From Mycobacterium lentiflavum (lineage in GTDB: Bacteria > Actinomycetota > Actinomycetes > Mycobacteriales > Mycobacteriaceae), in contig NZ_CP092423.2 in assembly GCF_022374895.2 (NCBI RefSeq), positions 5,828,001 through 5,892,000 on the forward strand: a stretch of DNA of 64,000 nucleotides, read 5' to 3'. The notes under the pieces are model-generated. The model ran no database searches, was not told the origin of the DNA, and worked only from the letters and a program-made list of their open reading frames with translations. Shown piece by piece: positions 34,548 to 42,401 of the stretch; position 1 is the first letter of the stretch, and each line of letters opens with the position of its first letter. The position numbers were made by a program, and so were the translations under genes.

Positions 34548-35540
34548 ATGGGCCGCACCGAACTCGCCGACTGGACGCCGATCCGATTGGATTTCTCCGG
34601 TCCAGCCCCGGCGGTCTGGTGGGCCGATCTTTCGGGCGAGCGGTTCACCGATCCGTTCTTCGACCAAACCGTCGCCCGCTGGGAATCCGGCCCGACGGCG
34701 CGGCCGCTGGTCCGCACCGGCCTCGACGAGCTCGAGGGTCTCGACGGCACCCCGTCACTCGATCCGGCGGGCATCATCTTTCATCTCTCGCGGTGCGGGT
34801 CGACCCTGGTGTCCCGGCTGCTCGGCACATTGCCCGGCATCGTCGTGGTGGCCGAGCCGGCGCCGCTGAACTCGCTGCTCGGCCTCGATCCCGCACAGGT
34901 CGACCCGGCCTTCCTGGTCAAGGCGGTGCGGCTGCTGGTGCGCGCGCTCGGCCGACGCCGGCACGGCGACGAACGCCGACTCGTGCTCAAGTGCACCAGC
35001 TGGAACATCGTCCGTCGAGAGGTGCTTGCCGCGGCGTTCCCCCAAACACCCTGGATCTGGGTCCAGCGAGATCCGGCTCGCGTCCTGGCCTCGCTCCTCG
35101 CCGAACCGCCGGGTTGGCTGGCGCCCGCGGCCGATCTCGTTAAAGCCGCGCCGCTCTTCGGGATCGATCCGACTTTGGTACCCGCGATGGAGCGTGCCGA
35201 GTTCGCGGCCCGTGCGCTCGCCGCAATGCTCGAGGCCGCGGCTGACCAGCCGGTCGGGCGGCTTGTCCTCGACCATGCCGACCTGCCCGATGCCGTATGG
35301 GCCTGTGCGGCACCGCATTTCGGGCTGCCGACCAGTGCAGACGCGATCGACCGGATGGCCGAGCAATCCCGGTTCTACTCGAAGGACCGCGCACCTCGGC
35401 CCTTTGCCGGCGGCGGCGCCGAAGAGCGGCCGGTGTCCGAAGCGACGCGAAAGATTGCCGAGCGATTCGCCGCACCCGGCTATCGCGCGCTGGACAGCGT
35501 GGACTTGACCCGAGCCACACGCCTACCAGACGGGGCGTGA
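34548..35540 (+). CDS. Sulfotransferase-like protein
   Basis: 330 residues. The 5'-phosphosulfate loop-like HLSRCGSTLVSRLL lies at about 79-92 and the 3'-phosphate motif WVQRDPARVLAS around R174. The fold is that of PAPS-dependent sulfotransferases, but the N-terminal 70 residues are extra and the P-loop is not the classic PRSGTT, so activity is not certain. The start ATG at 34548 is 7 bp after the DUF6065 stop, so the two are probably translated together. This is the first of two sulfotransferase-like genes in the island. Confidence 0.8.
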   Translation: MGRTELADWTPIRLDFSGPAPAVWWADLSGERFTDPFFDQTVARWESGPTARPLVRTGLDELEGLDGTPSLDPAGIIFHLSRCGSTLVSRLLGTLPGIVVVAEPAPLNSLLGLDPAQVDPAFLVKAVRLLVRALGRRRHGDERRLVLKCTSWNIVRREVLAAAFPQTPWIWVQRDPARVLASLLAEPPGWLAPAADLVKAAPLFGIDPTLVPAMERAEFAARALAAMLEAAADQPVGRLVLDHADLPDAVWACAAPHFGLPTSADAIDRMAEQSRFYSKDRAPRPFAGGGAEERPVSEATRKIAERFAAPGYRALDSVDLTRATRLPDGA

Positions 35541-35544
35541 CGAA

Positions 35545-36198
35545 ATGGCGTTGTGTGCCGACGTCGCTCTGGTGAGCCTCGGGATGTCGTGCCAGGGAGC
35601 AATCCAACTGCAGGTACACCGCGCGCTCGTGGCCGAAATCGTCGGGTCAGCTCCCGTCATCAAACGCACGCCGTTCGACTGGCTGATCTGTCCGCCCGCG
35701 ACCGCTGCGACCATGATCGCAACCGATCGGTACTACCCGCAGCGTGCCGCGGAGTTGGAATGCCGCCCCGACGCGCCGCCGCGTTGGCCTGCCGTGGGTG
35801 ACTGTTATTTCTGGGATGAGCCGAAAAATGTTGCGTCGTACCCTGATTCATTCACGGCGAAGTTTGCGCACATATCGCAGACGCTCAGAGGCGTCGCCGG
35901 ATTCACGCGCCGGATATTCTTCGTCGCCAACACCCAAGACAACCTCGCCGACGAAGTCCAGGCCGTGGCCGCGATCCCGTACATCTTCACCGACGAGGCG
36001 ATCGACCGCCTCGCCGCTGCTGTATCACAACGCTTTGGCGGGGACCTCTATGTGGTGTCGACACCGACGCGCCACGAACTTATGGCGCCCGCCAACCTTG
36101 ATCGGCTGCTGCTGATGGATGTCACCCCGGGTATCCGCGGCTCGGATTCCGACTGGTCCGCGGCCTTTCGCACGATGCTGCGGCGGTCGATGACGTGA
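35545..36198 (+). CDS. DUF1796 (papain-like cysteine peptidase-like) protein
   Basis: 217 residues. It starts SLGMSC with C16 and has FDW at 44-46, the core marks of DUF1796, annotated as putative papain-like peptidases. FAHI (H109) could supply the His, but catalytic residues are uncertain. The function is unknown; similar proteins are found beside glycosyltransferases and FkbM enzymes in surface polysaccharide clusters. The ATG at 35545 lies 4 bp after the previous stop. The TGA overlaps the next GTG by four bases. Confidence 0.75.
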   Translation: MALCADVALVSLGMSCQGAIQLQVHRALVAEIVGSAPVIKRTPFDWLICPPATAATMIATDRYYPQRAAELECRPDAPPRWPAVGDCYFWDEPKNVASYPDSFTAKFAHISQTLRGVAGFTRRIFFVANTQDNLADEVQAVAAIPYIFTDEAIDRLAAAVSQRFGGDLYVVSTPTRHELMAPANLDRLLLMDVTPGIRGSDSDWSAAFRTMLRRSMT

Positions 36199-36971
36199 AG
36201 CTGGACATCCACCTGCAGACCCATTCCGACATCAGCGTGCACGGTGCGCACCGCTACGTCGACGCGCCCAAAAGTGAGATCCTGCTGCGCTGTGCGCAAT
36301 CGCTCGTCACGTCGATCAATCACGCCGAGGGCGACATCGTCTTGCGGGTCTTCGATGACCACTCGTCGCGCGAAGTCCTGCCGACGCTGCACCGGATACT
36401 CGAAACATGCAGCCACCCGGTCGAATTCATTGCGCTCGACGCTCGCGGGTACAACGCATCCTGTCTCGCGTCATTCTCCAGGGCGCGCGACGAAGCCCGC
36501 GAGCTCGTGTATCTCGTCGAAGACGACTACCTGCACGCCCCCTCCGCGATCCAAGAGATGCTCGACGTCCACGTGTTGCTGCAGCAGCGACTCGACGGCG
36601 GTGAGGTCGCGCTGCATCCGTATGACGATCCGAAGAATTACTGGAGCCCGATATTCAGTCGAGAGGACTGTCGCGTCGTATACGGCACCAAGAGGCACTG
36701 GCGCACCAACACACACACCACGAATACCTGCTGGTTAGAGATCGAGACGCTGCGCCGAAACTGGGAGCTGTTCGAGCTGCTCGCCCGGTATTCGAGCACG
36801 CCCTACGGCCAGCAGCACCATATCTTCGAAGCGTCGACCATCAACAAGATCTGGCGAGAGCAAGTCACCCTGTATACCCCGATACCCTCACTGGCACTTC
36901 ATCTTCAGTACGAGGAACACAAGGACCCCTACCTCGACTGGAGGCAATGGTGGGCGGCCGCGGCCTATTGA
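36195..36971 (+). CDS. GT-A type glycosyltransferase-like protein
   Basis: 258 residues. The N terminus resembles the Rossmann-like GT-A core, with VFDDHSS near 52-58 and LVEDDY at 107-112 as the likely DXD metal/nucleotide-sugar site. No membrane segment is seen. The start GTG at 36195 overlaps the preceding stop (GTGA). It is the last gene of the plus-strand half of the island. Its stop is only 4 bp from the stop of the convergent DUF4254 gene, leaving no room for a separate terminator. Donor and acceptor are unknown. Confidence 0.75.
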   Translation: MKLDIHLQTHSDISVHGAHRYVDAPKSEILLRCAQSLVTSINHAEGDIVLRVFDDHSSREVLPTLHRILETCSHPVEFIALDARGYNASCLASFSRARDEARELVYLVEDDYLHAPSAIQEMLDVHVLLQQRLDGGEVALHPYDDPKNYWSPIFSREDCRVVYGTKRHWRTNTHTTNTCWLEIETLRRNWELFELLARYSSTPYGQQHHIFEASTINKIWREQVTLYTPIPSLALHLQYEEHKDPYLDWRQWWAAAAY

Positions 36972-36975
36972 TGCC

Positions 36976-37566
36976 TCAGGGGTGGTAATTCTCGAACAGG
37001 TCGCAATAGCTTCGTTGCGCTGCCGACTTGAATTGCCGGTACACCTTGAAGCGCACCTCGCCGGCCTGCATGCGCGCGAGAAGCCGCTCGAGCCCACCGA
37101 ACAGGTCTTCGTGCTGCTCGTCGAGCACGGCCAGACGGGCGCCGGGCTGGTCGTCACGATTCGTATGCACGATCCGTAGGGCAAGAACGGACAGCCGGTC
37201 GACTATGGTGCCGGGAGTTTCGGTGTGCAGCGGCGCATTTGGGTTCAGGTCGACGCGATCAAGCACGTTCGCGTCGAGGTCTTCGATCGCCGCATTGCGC
37301 CGGGCGTTGACCTCGTCGATGCAGCGTTTCCGGCGCGCTACCTCCTGGGCGTCGGTGCCGGGCCGACGAACGGCGTCTTCGTGATGCCACAGCGCGAAGT
37401 TCAGTGCGTGCAGGTAAAGGGCCTTCGCCGCGATGCCCTCGCGAGCGGCAGCCTCGGTTGACTCTTCGGTGTGCCAGCGCATCGCAAAGTCGTTGAACCG
37501 ACGCACGGCGGCGAGTAAGTCCGCGCTCGTTGAGTCGTGCAGTACGCCTTCGGACCGCTCAGACAT
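36976..37566 (-). CDS. DUF4254 protein
   Basis: 196-residue helical protein without membrane segments. The pattern NFALWHHEDAVRR, RRKRCIDEVNARRN and then IVDRLSVLALRI matches the DUF4254 family, which typically lies beside GT9-type glycosyltransferases in surface carbohydrate clusters. It is of unknown biochemical role. It overlaps the upstream GT9 gene by 8 bp and is the last gene of the minus-strand run. Confidence 0.8.
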   Translation of the reverse strand: MSERSEGVLHDSTSADLLAAVRRFNDFAMRWHTEESTEAAAREGIAAKALYLHALNFALWHHEDAVRRPGTDAQEVARRKRCIDEVNARRNAAIEDLDANVLDRVDLNPNAPLHTETPGTIVDRLSVLALRIVHTNRDDQPGARLAVLDEQHEDLFGGLERLLARMQAGEVRFKVYRQFKSAAQRSYCDLFENYHP

Positions 37567-38602
37567 GCTCTGCCACGACCTCTTCCAGCGCCGCGAGCAC
37601 TTCCTCCACCGTGATTTCCGTCATGGTGCTCCGGTCGATGTGCCGGTGCGGCCCGAATCGGAATCCCCATAGCTCGGGCCGGGTCGGTCCGAATAGGCCG
37701 ACGCCGGGCACCCGTGCCAGATCCGCGGCGTGCAGCATCGCGGAGTCGACGCCGACGAAAAGGTCCGCGTTCGCGACCATCCCCATAGCGAGGTCGAGTG
37801 GGAGCCCAAGATAGGGAAAGACGCGATCACGCTCGCGCCCGACGTTGAGTTCCTCATCGCCCATCCCGACCACCCACACCACAAAGTCGCGGTGGCGCGA
37901 CAAGAAACGGTCCAGCACATCGATGAACCTGGTTGCAGGCCAACGCTTGTCTGTCCAGCCGGCATCGGCGTGCACCACCATTACCTTGGTACCGGCGGGT
38001 ACGGCGGCGCGAATGGACCGGGCTTCGTCCCGCACGGACTGCGCGAGCGGCACTGGCTGGGCATAGTTTTCGACGCGCAGCGACGGATCGAACAGCCGGG
38101 CCAGCTTGAACGTCAGGTCGGCCGAGTGTGGCAGATCCCGCGGGACGATGATGTCGTAGTCGTCGTCGGTAGGGAAGCCGATACTCGTGGTGGGAGCCAG
38201 GCGTCGCCACAGGGAGCGGATGAATATGTTCGACGGGATGTCCCACGGGATGGCGTTGATAAAGACATCGACGGCGCCGATGTCGGACGCCAATTCGTCG
38301 TAGTCGAGGGTCCGGCTTGCCTGCCGCCCTATCGGGGGTCCCCCCGGGGCCGTGCCGGTGATGTCGATCAAGCGCGGGCTGACCGCATGGAAGCAGAGGT
38401 CGAAGGCTTCCTTGGGACAGACTAATGTGAGTGGGGCGGTGAACATTTCGGCCAGCGCGCGCAGCGTCGGCAGGGTCAGGATGGAGTCGCCGATCAGGGT
38501 GGAGAAATACACCACCGGGGTGCGTGCCCGCAGCAGGTTGGCGAGCACGTCAGGCTCAACACTTGACGTGCGACCGCCCCGCAGAACTGTAATTTCGTTC
38601 AA
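37559..38602 (-). CDS. GT9-family (heptosyltransferase-like) glycosyltransferase, copy 1
   Basis: 347 residues. The start is TTG at 38602 (MNEITVLRGG), because GGAGG at 38612-38616 spaces correctly to it. A TTG at 38611 is too close to that site. The N-terminal Rossmann fold has IGDSILTLPTLRAL, and the C-terminal donor-binding loop reads GVDSAMLHAADLARVPGVGLFGPT. It is clearly paralogous to the next gene. GT9 enzymes act in lipopolysaccharide core synthesis in Gram-negative bacteria; mycobacteria lack LPS, so a different glycoconjugate is the likely target. Confidence 0.85.
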   Translation of the reverse strand: MNEITVLRGGRTSSVEPDVLANLLRARTPVVYFSTLIGDSILTLPTLRALAEMFTAPLTLVCPKEAFDLCFHAVSPRLIDITGTAPGGPPIGRQASRTLDYDELASDIGAVDVFINAIPWDIPSNIFIRSLWRRLAPTTSIGFPTDDDYDIIVPRDLPHSADLTFKLARLFDPSLRVENYAQPVPLAQSVRDEARSIRAAVPAGTKVMVVHADAGWTDKRWPATRFIDVLDRFLSRHRDFVVWVVGMGDEELNVGRERDRVFPYLGLPLDLAMGMVANADLFVGVDSAMLHAADLARVPGVGLFGPTRPELWGFRFGPHRHIDRSTMTEITVEEVLAALEEVVAEHV

Positions 38603-38625
38603 CCCGACCAACCTCCAGCGAGAGC

Positions 38626-39645
38626 TTAGACGGCCGGGCCATCGCGTCGCACCACAATGTCATGGTCGACCAGGTCTTCCAGCGCGTTCAGGACCGATTC
38701 GACGGTGATGTCGGCCATCGTGCTCATATCGATGTGCCGGTGTGGCGCGAACCTGAACCCCCACTCGTCGGCACGCGTTGCGCCGAAAAGCCCGACGCCG
38801 GGCACTCGCGCCAGATCGGCGGCATGCAGCATGCTGGAATCTATCCCGACGAAAAGGTCTGCGGTGGCGACCAAACCGACGGTGAGGCCCAGTGGCAATC
38901 CGAGGTGCGAAACCACGCGGTCGCCATGCCGGCCGACATTGAGGTCCTCGGATCCCATCCCGACCACCCAGGCCACGAAGTCGGGGTGGCGCGCCAAGAA
39001 TTGATCCAGCAGATCGATGAATCTGGTGACGGGCCAGCGCTTCTCCATCCAATTGCTGTCCGCATGCACGACGAGCACTTTGGCCCCGGCGGGCACCGCG
39101 GCCCGGATCGATCGGGCCTGCTCCTGCACTGGCGCCGGGATGGGCACCGGCTGGGCATAGCTTTCGATGCGCAGCGAGGGATCGAACAGCTGGGCCAACC
39201 TGAATGTCGAGTCCGCGGAGTGACAATCCCCCTTGGGGATCACGATATCGTGGCCTGCGGTGGTGAAGCCGATGCTCGTCGTGGGCGCCAGGCGTTGCAG
39301 GAGGGGGTGGATGATGATGCTGGACAGCGAGCTCCACGGCAGCGTGTCGATGAAGACATCGACCGGACCTATCTCCGCCGCCAGCGCGTCGTAGTCGGGG
39401 GGCCGCTGCGGACCTCCCGGCAATGGCGGCGGGCCCATCAGGGGCAGTCCCGTGACGTCGACAAGACGCGGGCTTATCTCCCGAAAGCACAGGTCGAACG
39501 CGACCTTGGGACAGATCAATGTGATTGGTGCACTGAACATTTCACCCAAAGCGCGCAGGGTGGGCAGCGTCAGCACGGCGTCGCCGACATTGGTGACGAA
39601 ACAAAACGCGGGTCTTTGCGCCTGCAGCAGTTCACTTAACGCCAT
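38626..39645 (-). CDS. GT9-family glycosyltransferase, copy 2
   Basis: 339 residues from ATG at 39645 (MALSELLQAQ). The open frame continues upstream to 39876, but that part overlaps the sulfotransferase gene and looks like noncoding sequence. Shared blocks with copy 1 are GDAVLTLPTLRALGEMFSAP, FDLCFREISPRLVDVTG and GIDSSMLHAADLARVPGVGLFG. The two are tandem paralogues, not identical, so they probably add different or successive residues. It is placed between the sulfotransferase (12-bp gap) and copy 1 (23-bp gap), all in one direction. Confidence 0.85.
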   Translation of the reverse strand: MALSELLQAQRPAFCFVTNVGDAVLTLPTLRALGEMFSAPITLICPKVAFDLCFREISPRLVDVTGLPLMGPPPLPGGPQRPPDYDALAAEIGPVDVFIDTLPWSSLSSIIIHPLLQRLAPTTSIGFTTAGHDIVIPKGDCHSADSTFRLAQLFDPSLRIESYAQPVPIPAPVQEQARSIRAAVPAGAKVLVVHADSNWMEKRWPVTRFIDLLDQFLARHPDFVAWVVGMGSEDLNVGRHGDRVVSHLGLPLGLTVGLVATADLFVGIDSSMLHAADLARVPGVGLFGATRADEWGFRFAPHRHIDMSTMADITVESVLNALEDLVDHDIVVRRDGPAV

Positions 39646-39656
39646 GGCACACCCGG

Positions 39657-40442
39657 TCAGTTGTAGCCGAAGCGCTGCGCCAGGGCATCGACCCGAGACC
39701 AGGCCGGGTCGTCGGCGTCGATGCGGGCCCGAGCCCGTGGCGCCTGGTGAAGCGCCGCAAGGTTGCCGGCCTTCCACGGCAGCGGGACGCCACTGCGGTA
39801 GAACTGGTTGTCGCCGACAGTCTCCGGGGCGTGATGAGTCAATGCGACCGGGTTGTCGGAAAAACTCAGCCCCCACCGCTGCAACGCGGTGTCGAGTGTC
39901 TCCCTGGGCTGAGCCGCAAAGTCTTCGTAGCGCAGCGTCACCAATTCGGCGTCGTCAGCCGCCAGCGGGTCCAGGGAACCTTCCACCAGCGCAAGGGCTT
40001 CGGCAACAGTGTCCTTGATCCAGAAGTCCAAATCGGTGCGCTGGTCCGAATCCCGGTGCAGCAGATACGAGTTCACCACCTCACGCGGATCGCGCAGCAC
40101 GAACAGGACGACGGCCTCGGGAAAGCATCGCCGCAGGCCCGCCAGCCGCATCGCATATCTCGGGTTCTTCTCGCCCCAGATCGTGCAGGGCTGGGCGATT
40201 TCGCTCATGATCGCCCGCAGCGCCTGGGCCGGGTTCGCCGTCTCCTGCAGGCGGCGCCGATAAGCCTGGTAGCGGTCGCGCTCCAGCAGGAAGGCCGCCA
40301 AGGTTCCCACGATCGGCCCCGCCGACCGATCGACTTCGATCAGATCGATCTCGTCGAAGATCTTGATGTCTTCATGGTCGTTGAGGAACTGGGTGACGAT
40401 GGTCAACCCGGACCTCGGCGGCCCAACGACAAACAGCTGCAC
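39657..40442 (-). CDS. PAPS-dependent sulfotransferase-like protein (Sulfotransfer_3 type)
   Basis: 261 residues. A near-classic 5'-phosphosulfate loop GPPRSGLT spans 7-14 and the 3'-phosphate motif LRDPREVVNS has R117 and S125. The spacing and order match Stf-type enzymes, which sulfate mycobacterial glycolipids and sulfolipids. The start ATG at 40442 is 54 bp after the espL stop in the same direction. A small inverted repeat GACCGT/ACGGTC near 40447-40467 lies in that gap. It is the best candidate in the island for a true sulfation step. Confidence 0.88.
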   Translation of the reverse strand: MQLFVVGPPRSGLTIVTQFLNDHEDIKIFDEIDLIEVDRSAGPIVGTLAAFLLERDRYQAYRRRLQETANPAQALRAIMSEIAQPCTIWGEKNPRYAMRLAGLRRCFPEAVVLFVLRDPREVVNSYLLHRDSDQRTDLDFWIKDTVAEALALVEGSLDPLAADDAELVTLRYEDFAAQPRETLDTALQRWGLSFSDNPVALTHHAPETVGDNQFYRSGVPLPWKAGNLAALHQAPRARARIDADDPAWSRVDALAQRFGYN

Positions 40443-40496
40443 GGCTTGACCGTATCCCCTGAACGGTCGCCCGCCGCAGCGACAATGTCGGTTCCC

Positions 40497-40844
40497 CTAG
40501 TCCTCCCCGGCGATCTTCTGCAGCGAATCGACGATCTTGGACAACTTTTCGAAGGTCTCCACCTGACCCGCCTCGATGCTTGCCGACGCTTCGGCAGTGG
40601 CCTTCGCGAGCGCCTCGTTGATGCGTTCCTGCACTGTTTCGGCGCCCAGCCGCAGCAGGCCGTCCTCGATGTGAACCTGCGTCACACACATGTCACTGTT
40701 GATGACCACCTCGACCGTCTCAGATTCGTCCTTGGCCGTGAAGGAGCCGGTGCCCCGCTGCTTCAAGGCGCCCTCGAGGACGTCGCTGAACTTCTTGAAC
40801 TCGTCCATGACCGCAGTGGCCTGCGGGTGCTCGTGTGGTTGCAC
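40497..40844 (-). CDS. espL: EspL, YbaB-like ESX-1 accessory protein
   Basis: 115 residues from GTG at 40844, with GAAGGAAGA upstream. The fold is YbaB/EbfC-like: the segment GTGSFTAKDESETVEVVINSDM, IEDGLLRLGAETVQERINEAL, and an amphipathic C-terminal helix. M. tuberculosis EspL has the same length and the same central block. EspL is needed for EspB, EspE and EspF stability in M. marinum. Its place is unusual: it lies directly downstream of eccE1 and upstream of the island, while in M. tuberculosis it lies between espB and espK. Confidence 0.9.
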   Translation of the reverse strand: MQPHEHPQATAVMDEFKKFSDVLEGALKQRGTGSFTAKDESETVEVVINSDMCVTQVHIEDGLLRLGAETVQERINEALAKATAEASASIEAGQVETFEKLSKIVDSLQKIAGED

Positions 40845-40992
40845 GTCAGATCTTCCTTCGCGTCGGGGATAACCAGCCTGCCTGGGCGGGTGTCTCGGCC
40901 AGGCAGACTCTTAGTGTAAGGCGGCGCGCAGCACCTCGAAGACAGTTAAATACCTGTTCATCTGGGCCAACCAGGTGCCCGGAGCGAAGGCG

Positions 40993-42393
40993 TCAGGAGG
41001 CTTCGCGCCGGCCGGGCAGCGCGCTCAGGTATCGACTTTCGTCGGGCTGGGAAACCGGCTGGATCGGCAACTGGCGGTGCCGCGGGGTGCTGATCACGTT
41101 GTTGCGCAGGATCACCCGGTCCACCCCAGAATGCCGGCCCAGATAGGTTGTCGCGTGCGGCCACGACACTTTCGACTCCGGCCCGACGTCCGCGCCGATC
41201 AGATCGGCGAATTCCTGGAAATGCGCCGCGAGCGTCACGGTTCCGCCCGCGGCCGCCGCACGGACGGCGAATTGCATGAATGCCCGGGCATCACCCAGGT
41301 TGATGCTCGCGTCGACATCGTCGAACGGCATGTAAACCGGATACTTGCTCGCCGTCTCGCCGACCAGTACACCCGCCGACCCGATCGGCAGTTGCCAATG
41401 GCGGCCGGAGACGACGGTCTGGCCTTGCAGCGCGGCCCGCTGCCCACCCGATACGCGCGAAAAACCGCGCGGTCTTTTCGCTTTTTTCGCCGTGGTCAGC
41501 AGCACCGTGGAACGTGGCGCCATCCCCGCGACGATGCGGACTCGGGTGATCGTGTGATCGGCCGGCACCGACCACCAAACATCCGGGCCGCCCGGTGCGA
41601 TGTAGGCGGCGGTGAAGTTGTCCTGCCCTTTGATCCTCGACCACTTCTCCCGCACGAAGCTGATCTCAGTCGCGTGGTCGAAATCGTCGAAACTGCGCGC
41701 ACATTCGGCATCGACGCCATGGCTGGCCAACCGGTCGGCAATCCGCGTGGTCGACGCCACCAGGTAGCGGGCGATCCCGGCGACGCCCTCGTCGCGCCGC
41801 CGGGCCGACGCCTGAGCGCGCTGCGGATCGGCGCGCATCATGATCCAGGTCCGCCGGTAGGCCGGCGCCGGGTCACGGCCGATCACTTCCCGGTACAAAT
41901 CCAGCACCTCCGCGGACGCCGTGGTGCCCACCCGGAAGCCGGACGACACCACATCGGCCTCCAAGTCGGGACAGTGCACCGCGAGCAGTTGCTCCAGCAA
42001 CCGCGTGTCGACCACGTCGTCGGTGTTCGCCTTCCCGTCGACGACCACCGTCGGCGTGAACGGCCGCGGAATGAGCTCGATGACCGCGACCAGATGCTCG
42101 CCTTGCCAGCGCACGGCCACGTGGTCGCCGGGCAGAACGGTGGCACCGACCTCGGCCTCGGAGGGGAGTTCGGGTGACCGACGATGCCGCAGCAGCCAAG
42201 CGAACATCGCCACCACCCAGCCGGTGAGCCGCCGGCCGCGGAAGGTGACCGTCGCGATTACGGCGCCGACCGCTACCAGGGTTGGGCCGGCCCACTCGTA
42301 ACGCGTCCCCATGAACAGCAGGATGCACAGCGGGCCCAGCGCGGCTGCCCACATCGCGTGACCGCTGCTGAACCGGAGTCGTAGTGATCGCAT
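40993..42393 (-). CDS. eccE1: EccE1, membrane core component of ESX-1
   Basis: 466 residues from ATG at 42393 (MRSLRLRF), 8 bp after the mycP1 stop. The open frame runs further upstream to 42858 but overlaps mycP1, so it is rejected. Two membrane helices lie near residues 15-35 and 38-60, followed by a cytosolic domain typical of EccE (GDHVAVRWQGEHLVAVIELIPRPFTPTVVVDG). The similarity to M. tuberculosis EccE1 is high throughout. It sits at the edge of the ESX core. espL follows after 148 bp. Confidence 0.95.
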   Translation of the reverse strand: MRSLRLRFSSGHAMWAAALGPLCILLFMGTRYEWAGPTLVAVGAVIATVTFRGRRLTGWVVAMFAWLLRHRRSPELPSEAEVGATVLPGDHVAVRWQGEHLVAVIELIPRPFTPTVVVDGKANTDDVVDTRLLEQLLAVHCPDLEADVVSSGFRVGTTASAEVLDLYREVIGRDPAPAYRRTWIMMRADPQRAQASARRRDEGVAGIARYLVASTTRIADRLASHGVDAECARSFDDFDHATEISFVREKWSRIKGQDNFTAAYIAPGGPDVWWSVPADHTITRVRIVAGMAPRSTVLLTTAKKAKRPRGFSRVSGGQRAALQGQTVVSGRHWQLPIGSAGVLVGETASKYPVYMPFDDVDASINLGDARAFMQFAVRAAAAGGTVTLAAHFQEFADLIGADVGPESKVSWPHATTYLGRHSGVDRVILRNNVISTPRHRQLPIQPVSQPDESRYLSALPGRREAS

Positions 42394-42401
42394 GGGCGTC
42401 G

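Noticed and set aside
39646..39876. Upstream extension of the second GT9 gene
   Set aside because: It overlaps the sulfotransferase gene, and the translation lacks GT9 features. The ATG at 39645 is in the right place.
31366..40496. Insertion sequence or integrase at the island edges
   Set aside because: No transposase or integrase frame, terminal inverted repeats or tRNA gene is visible at either edge.
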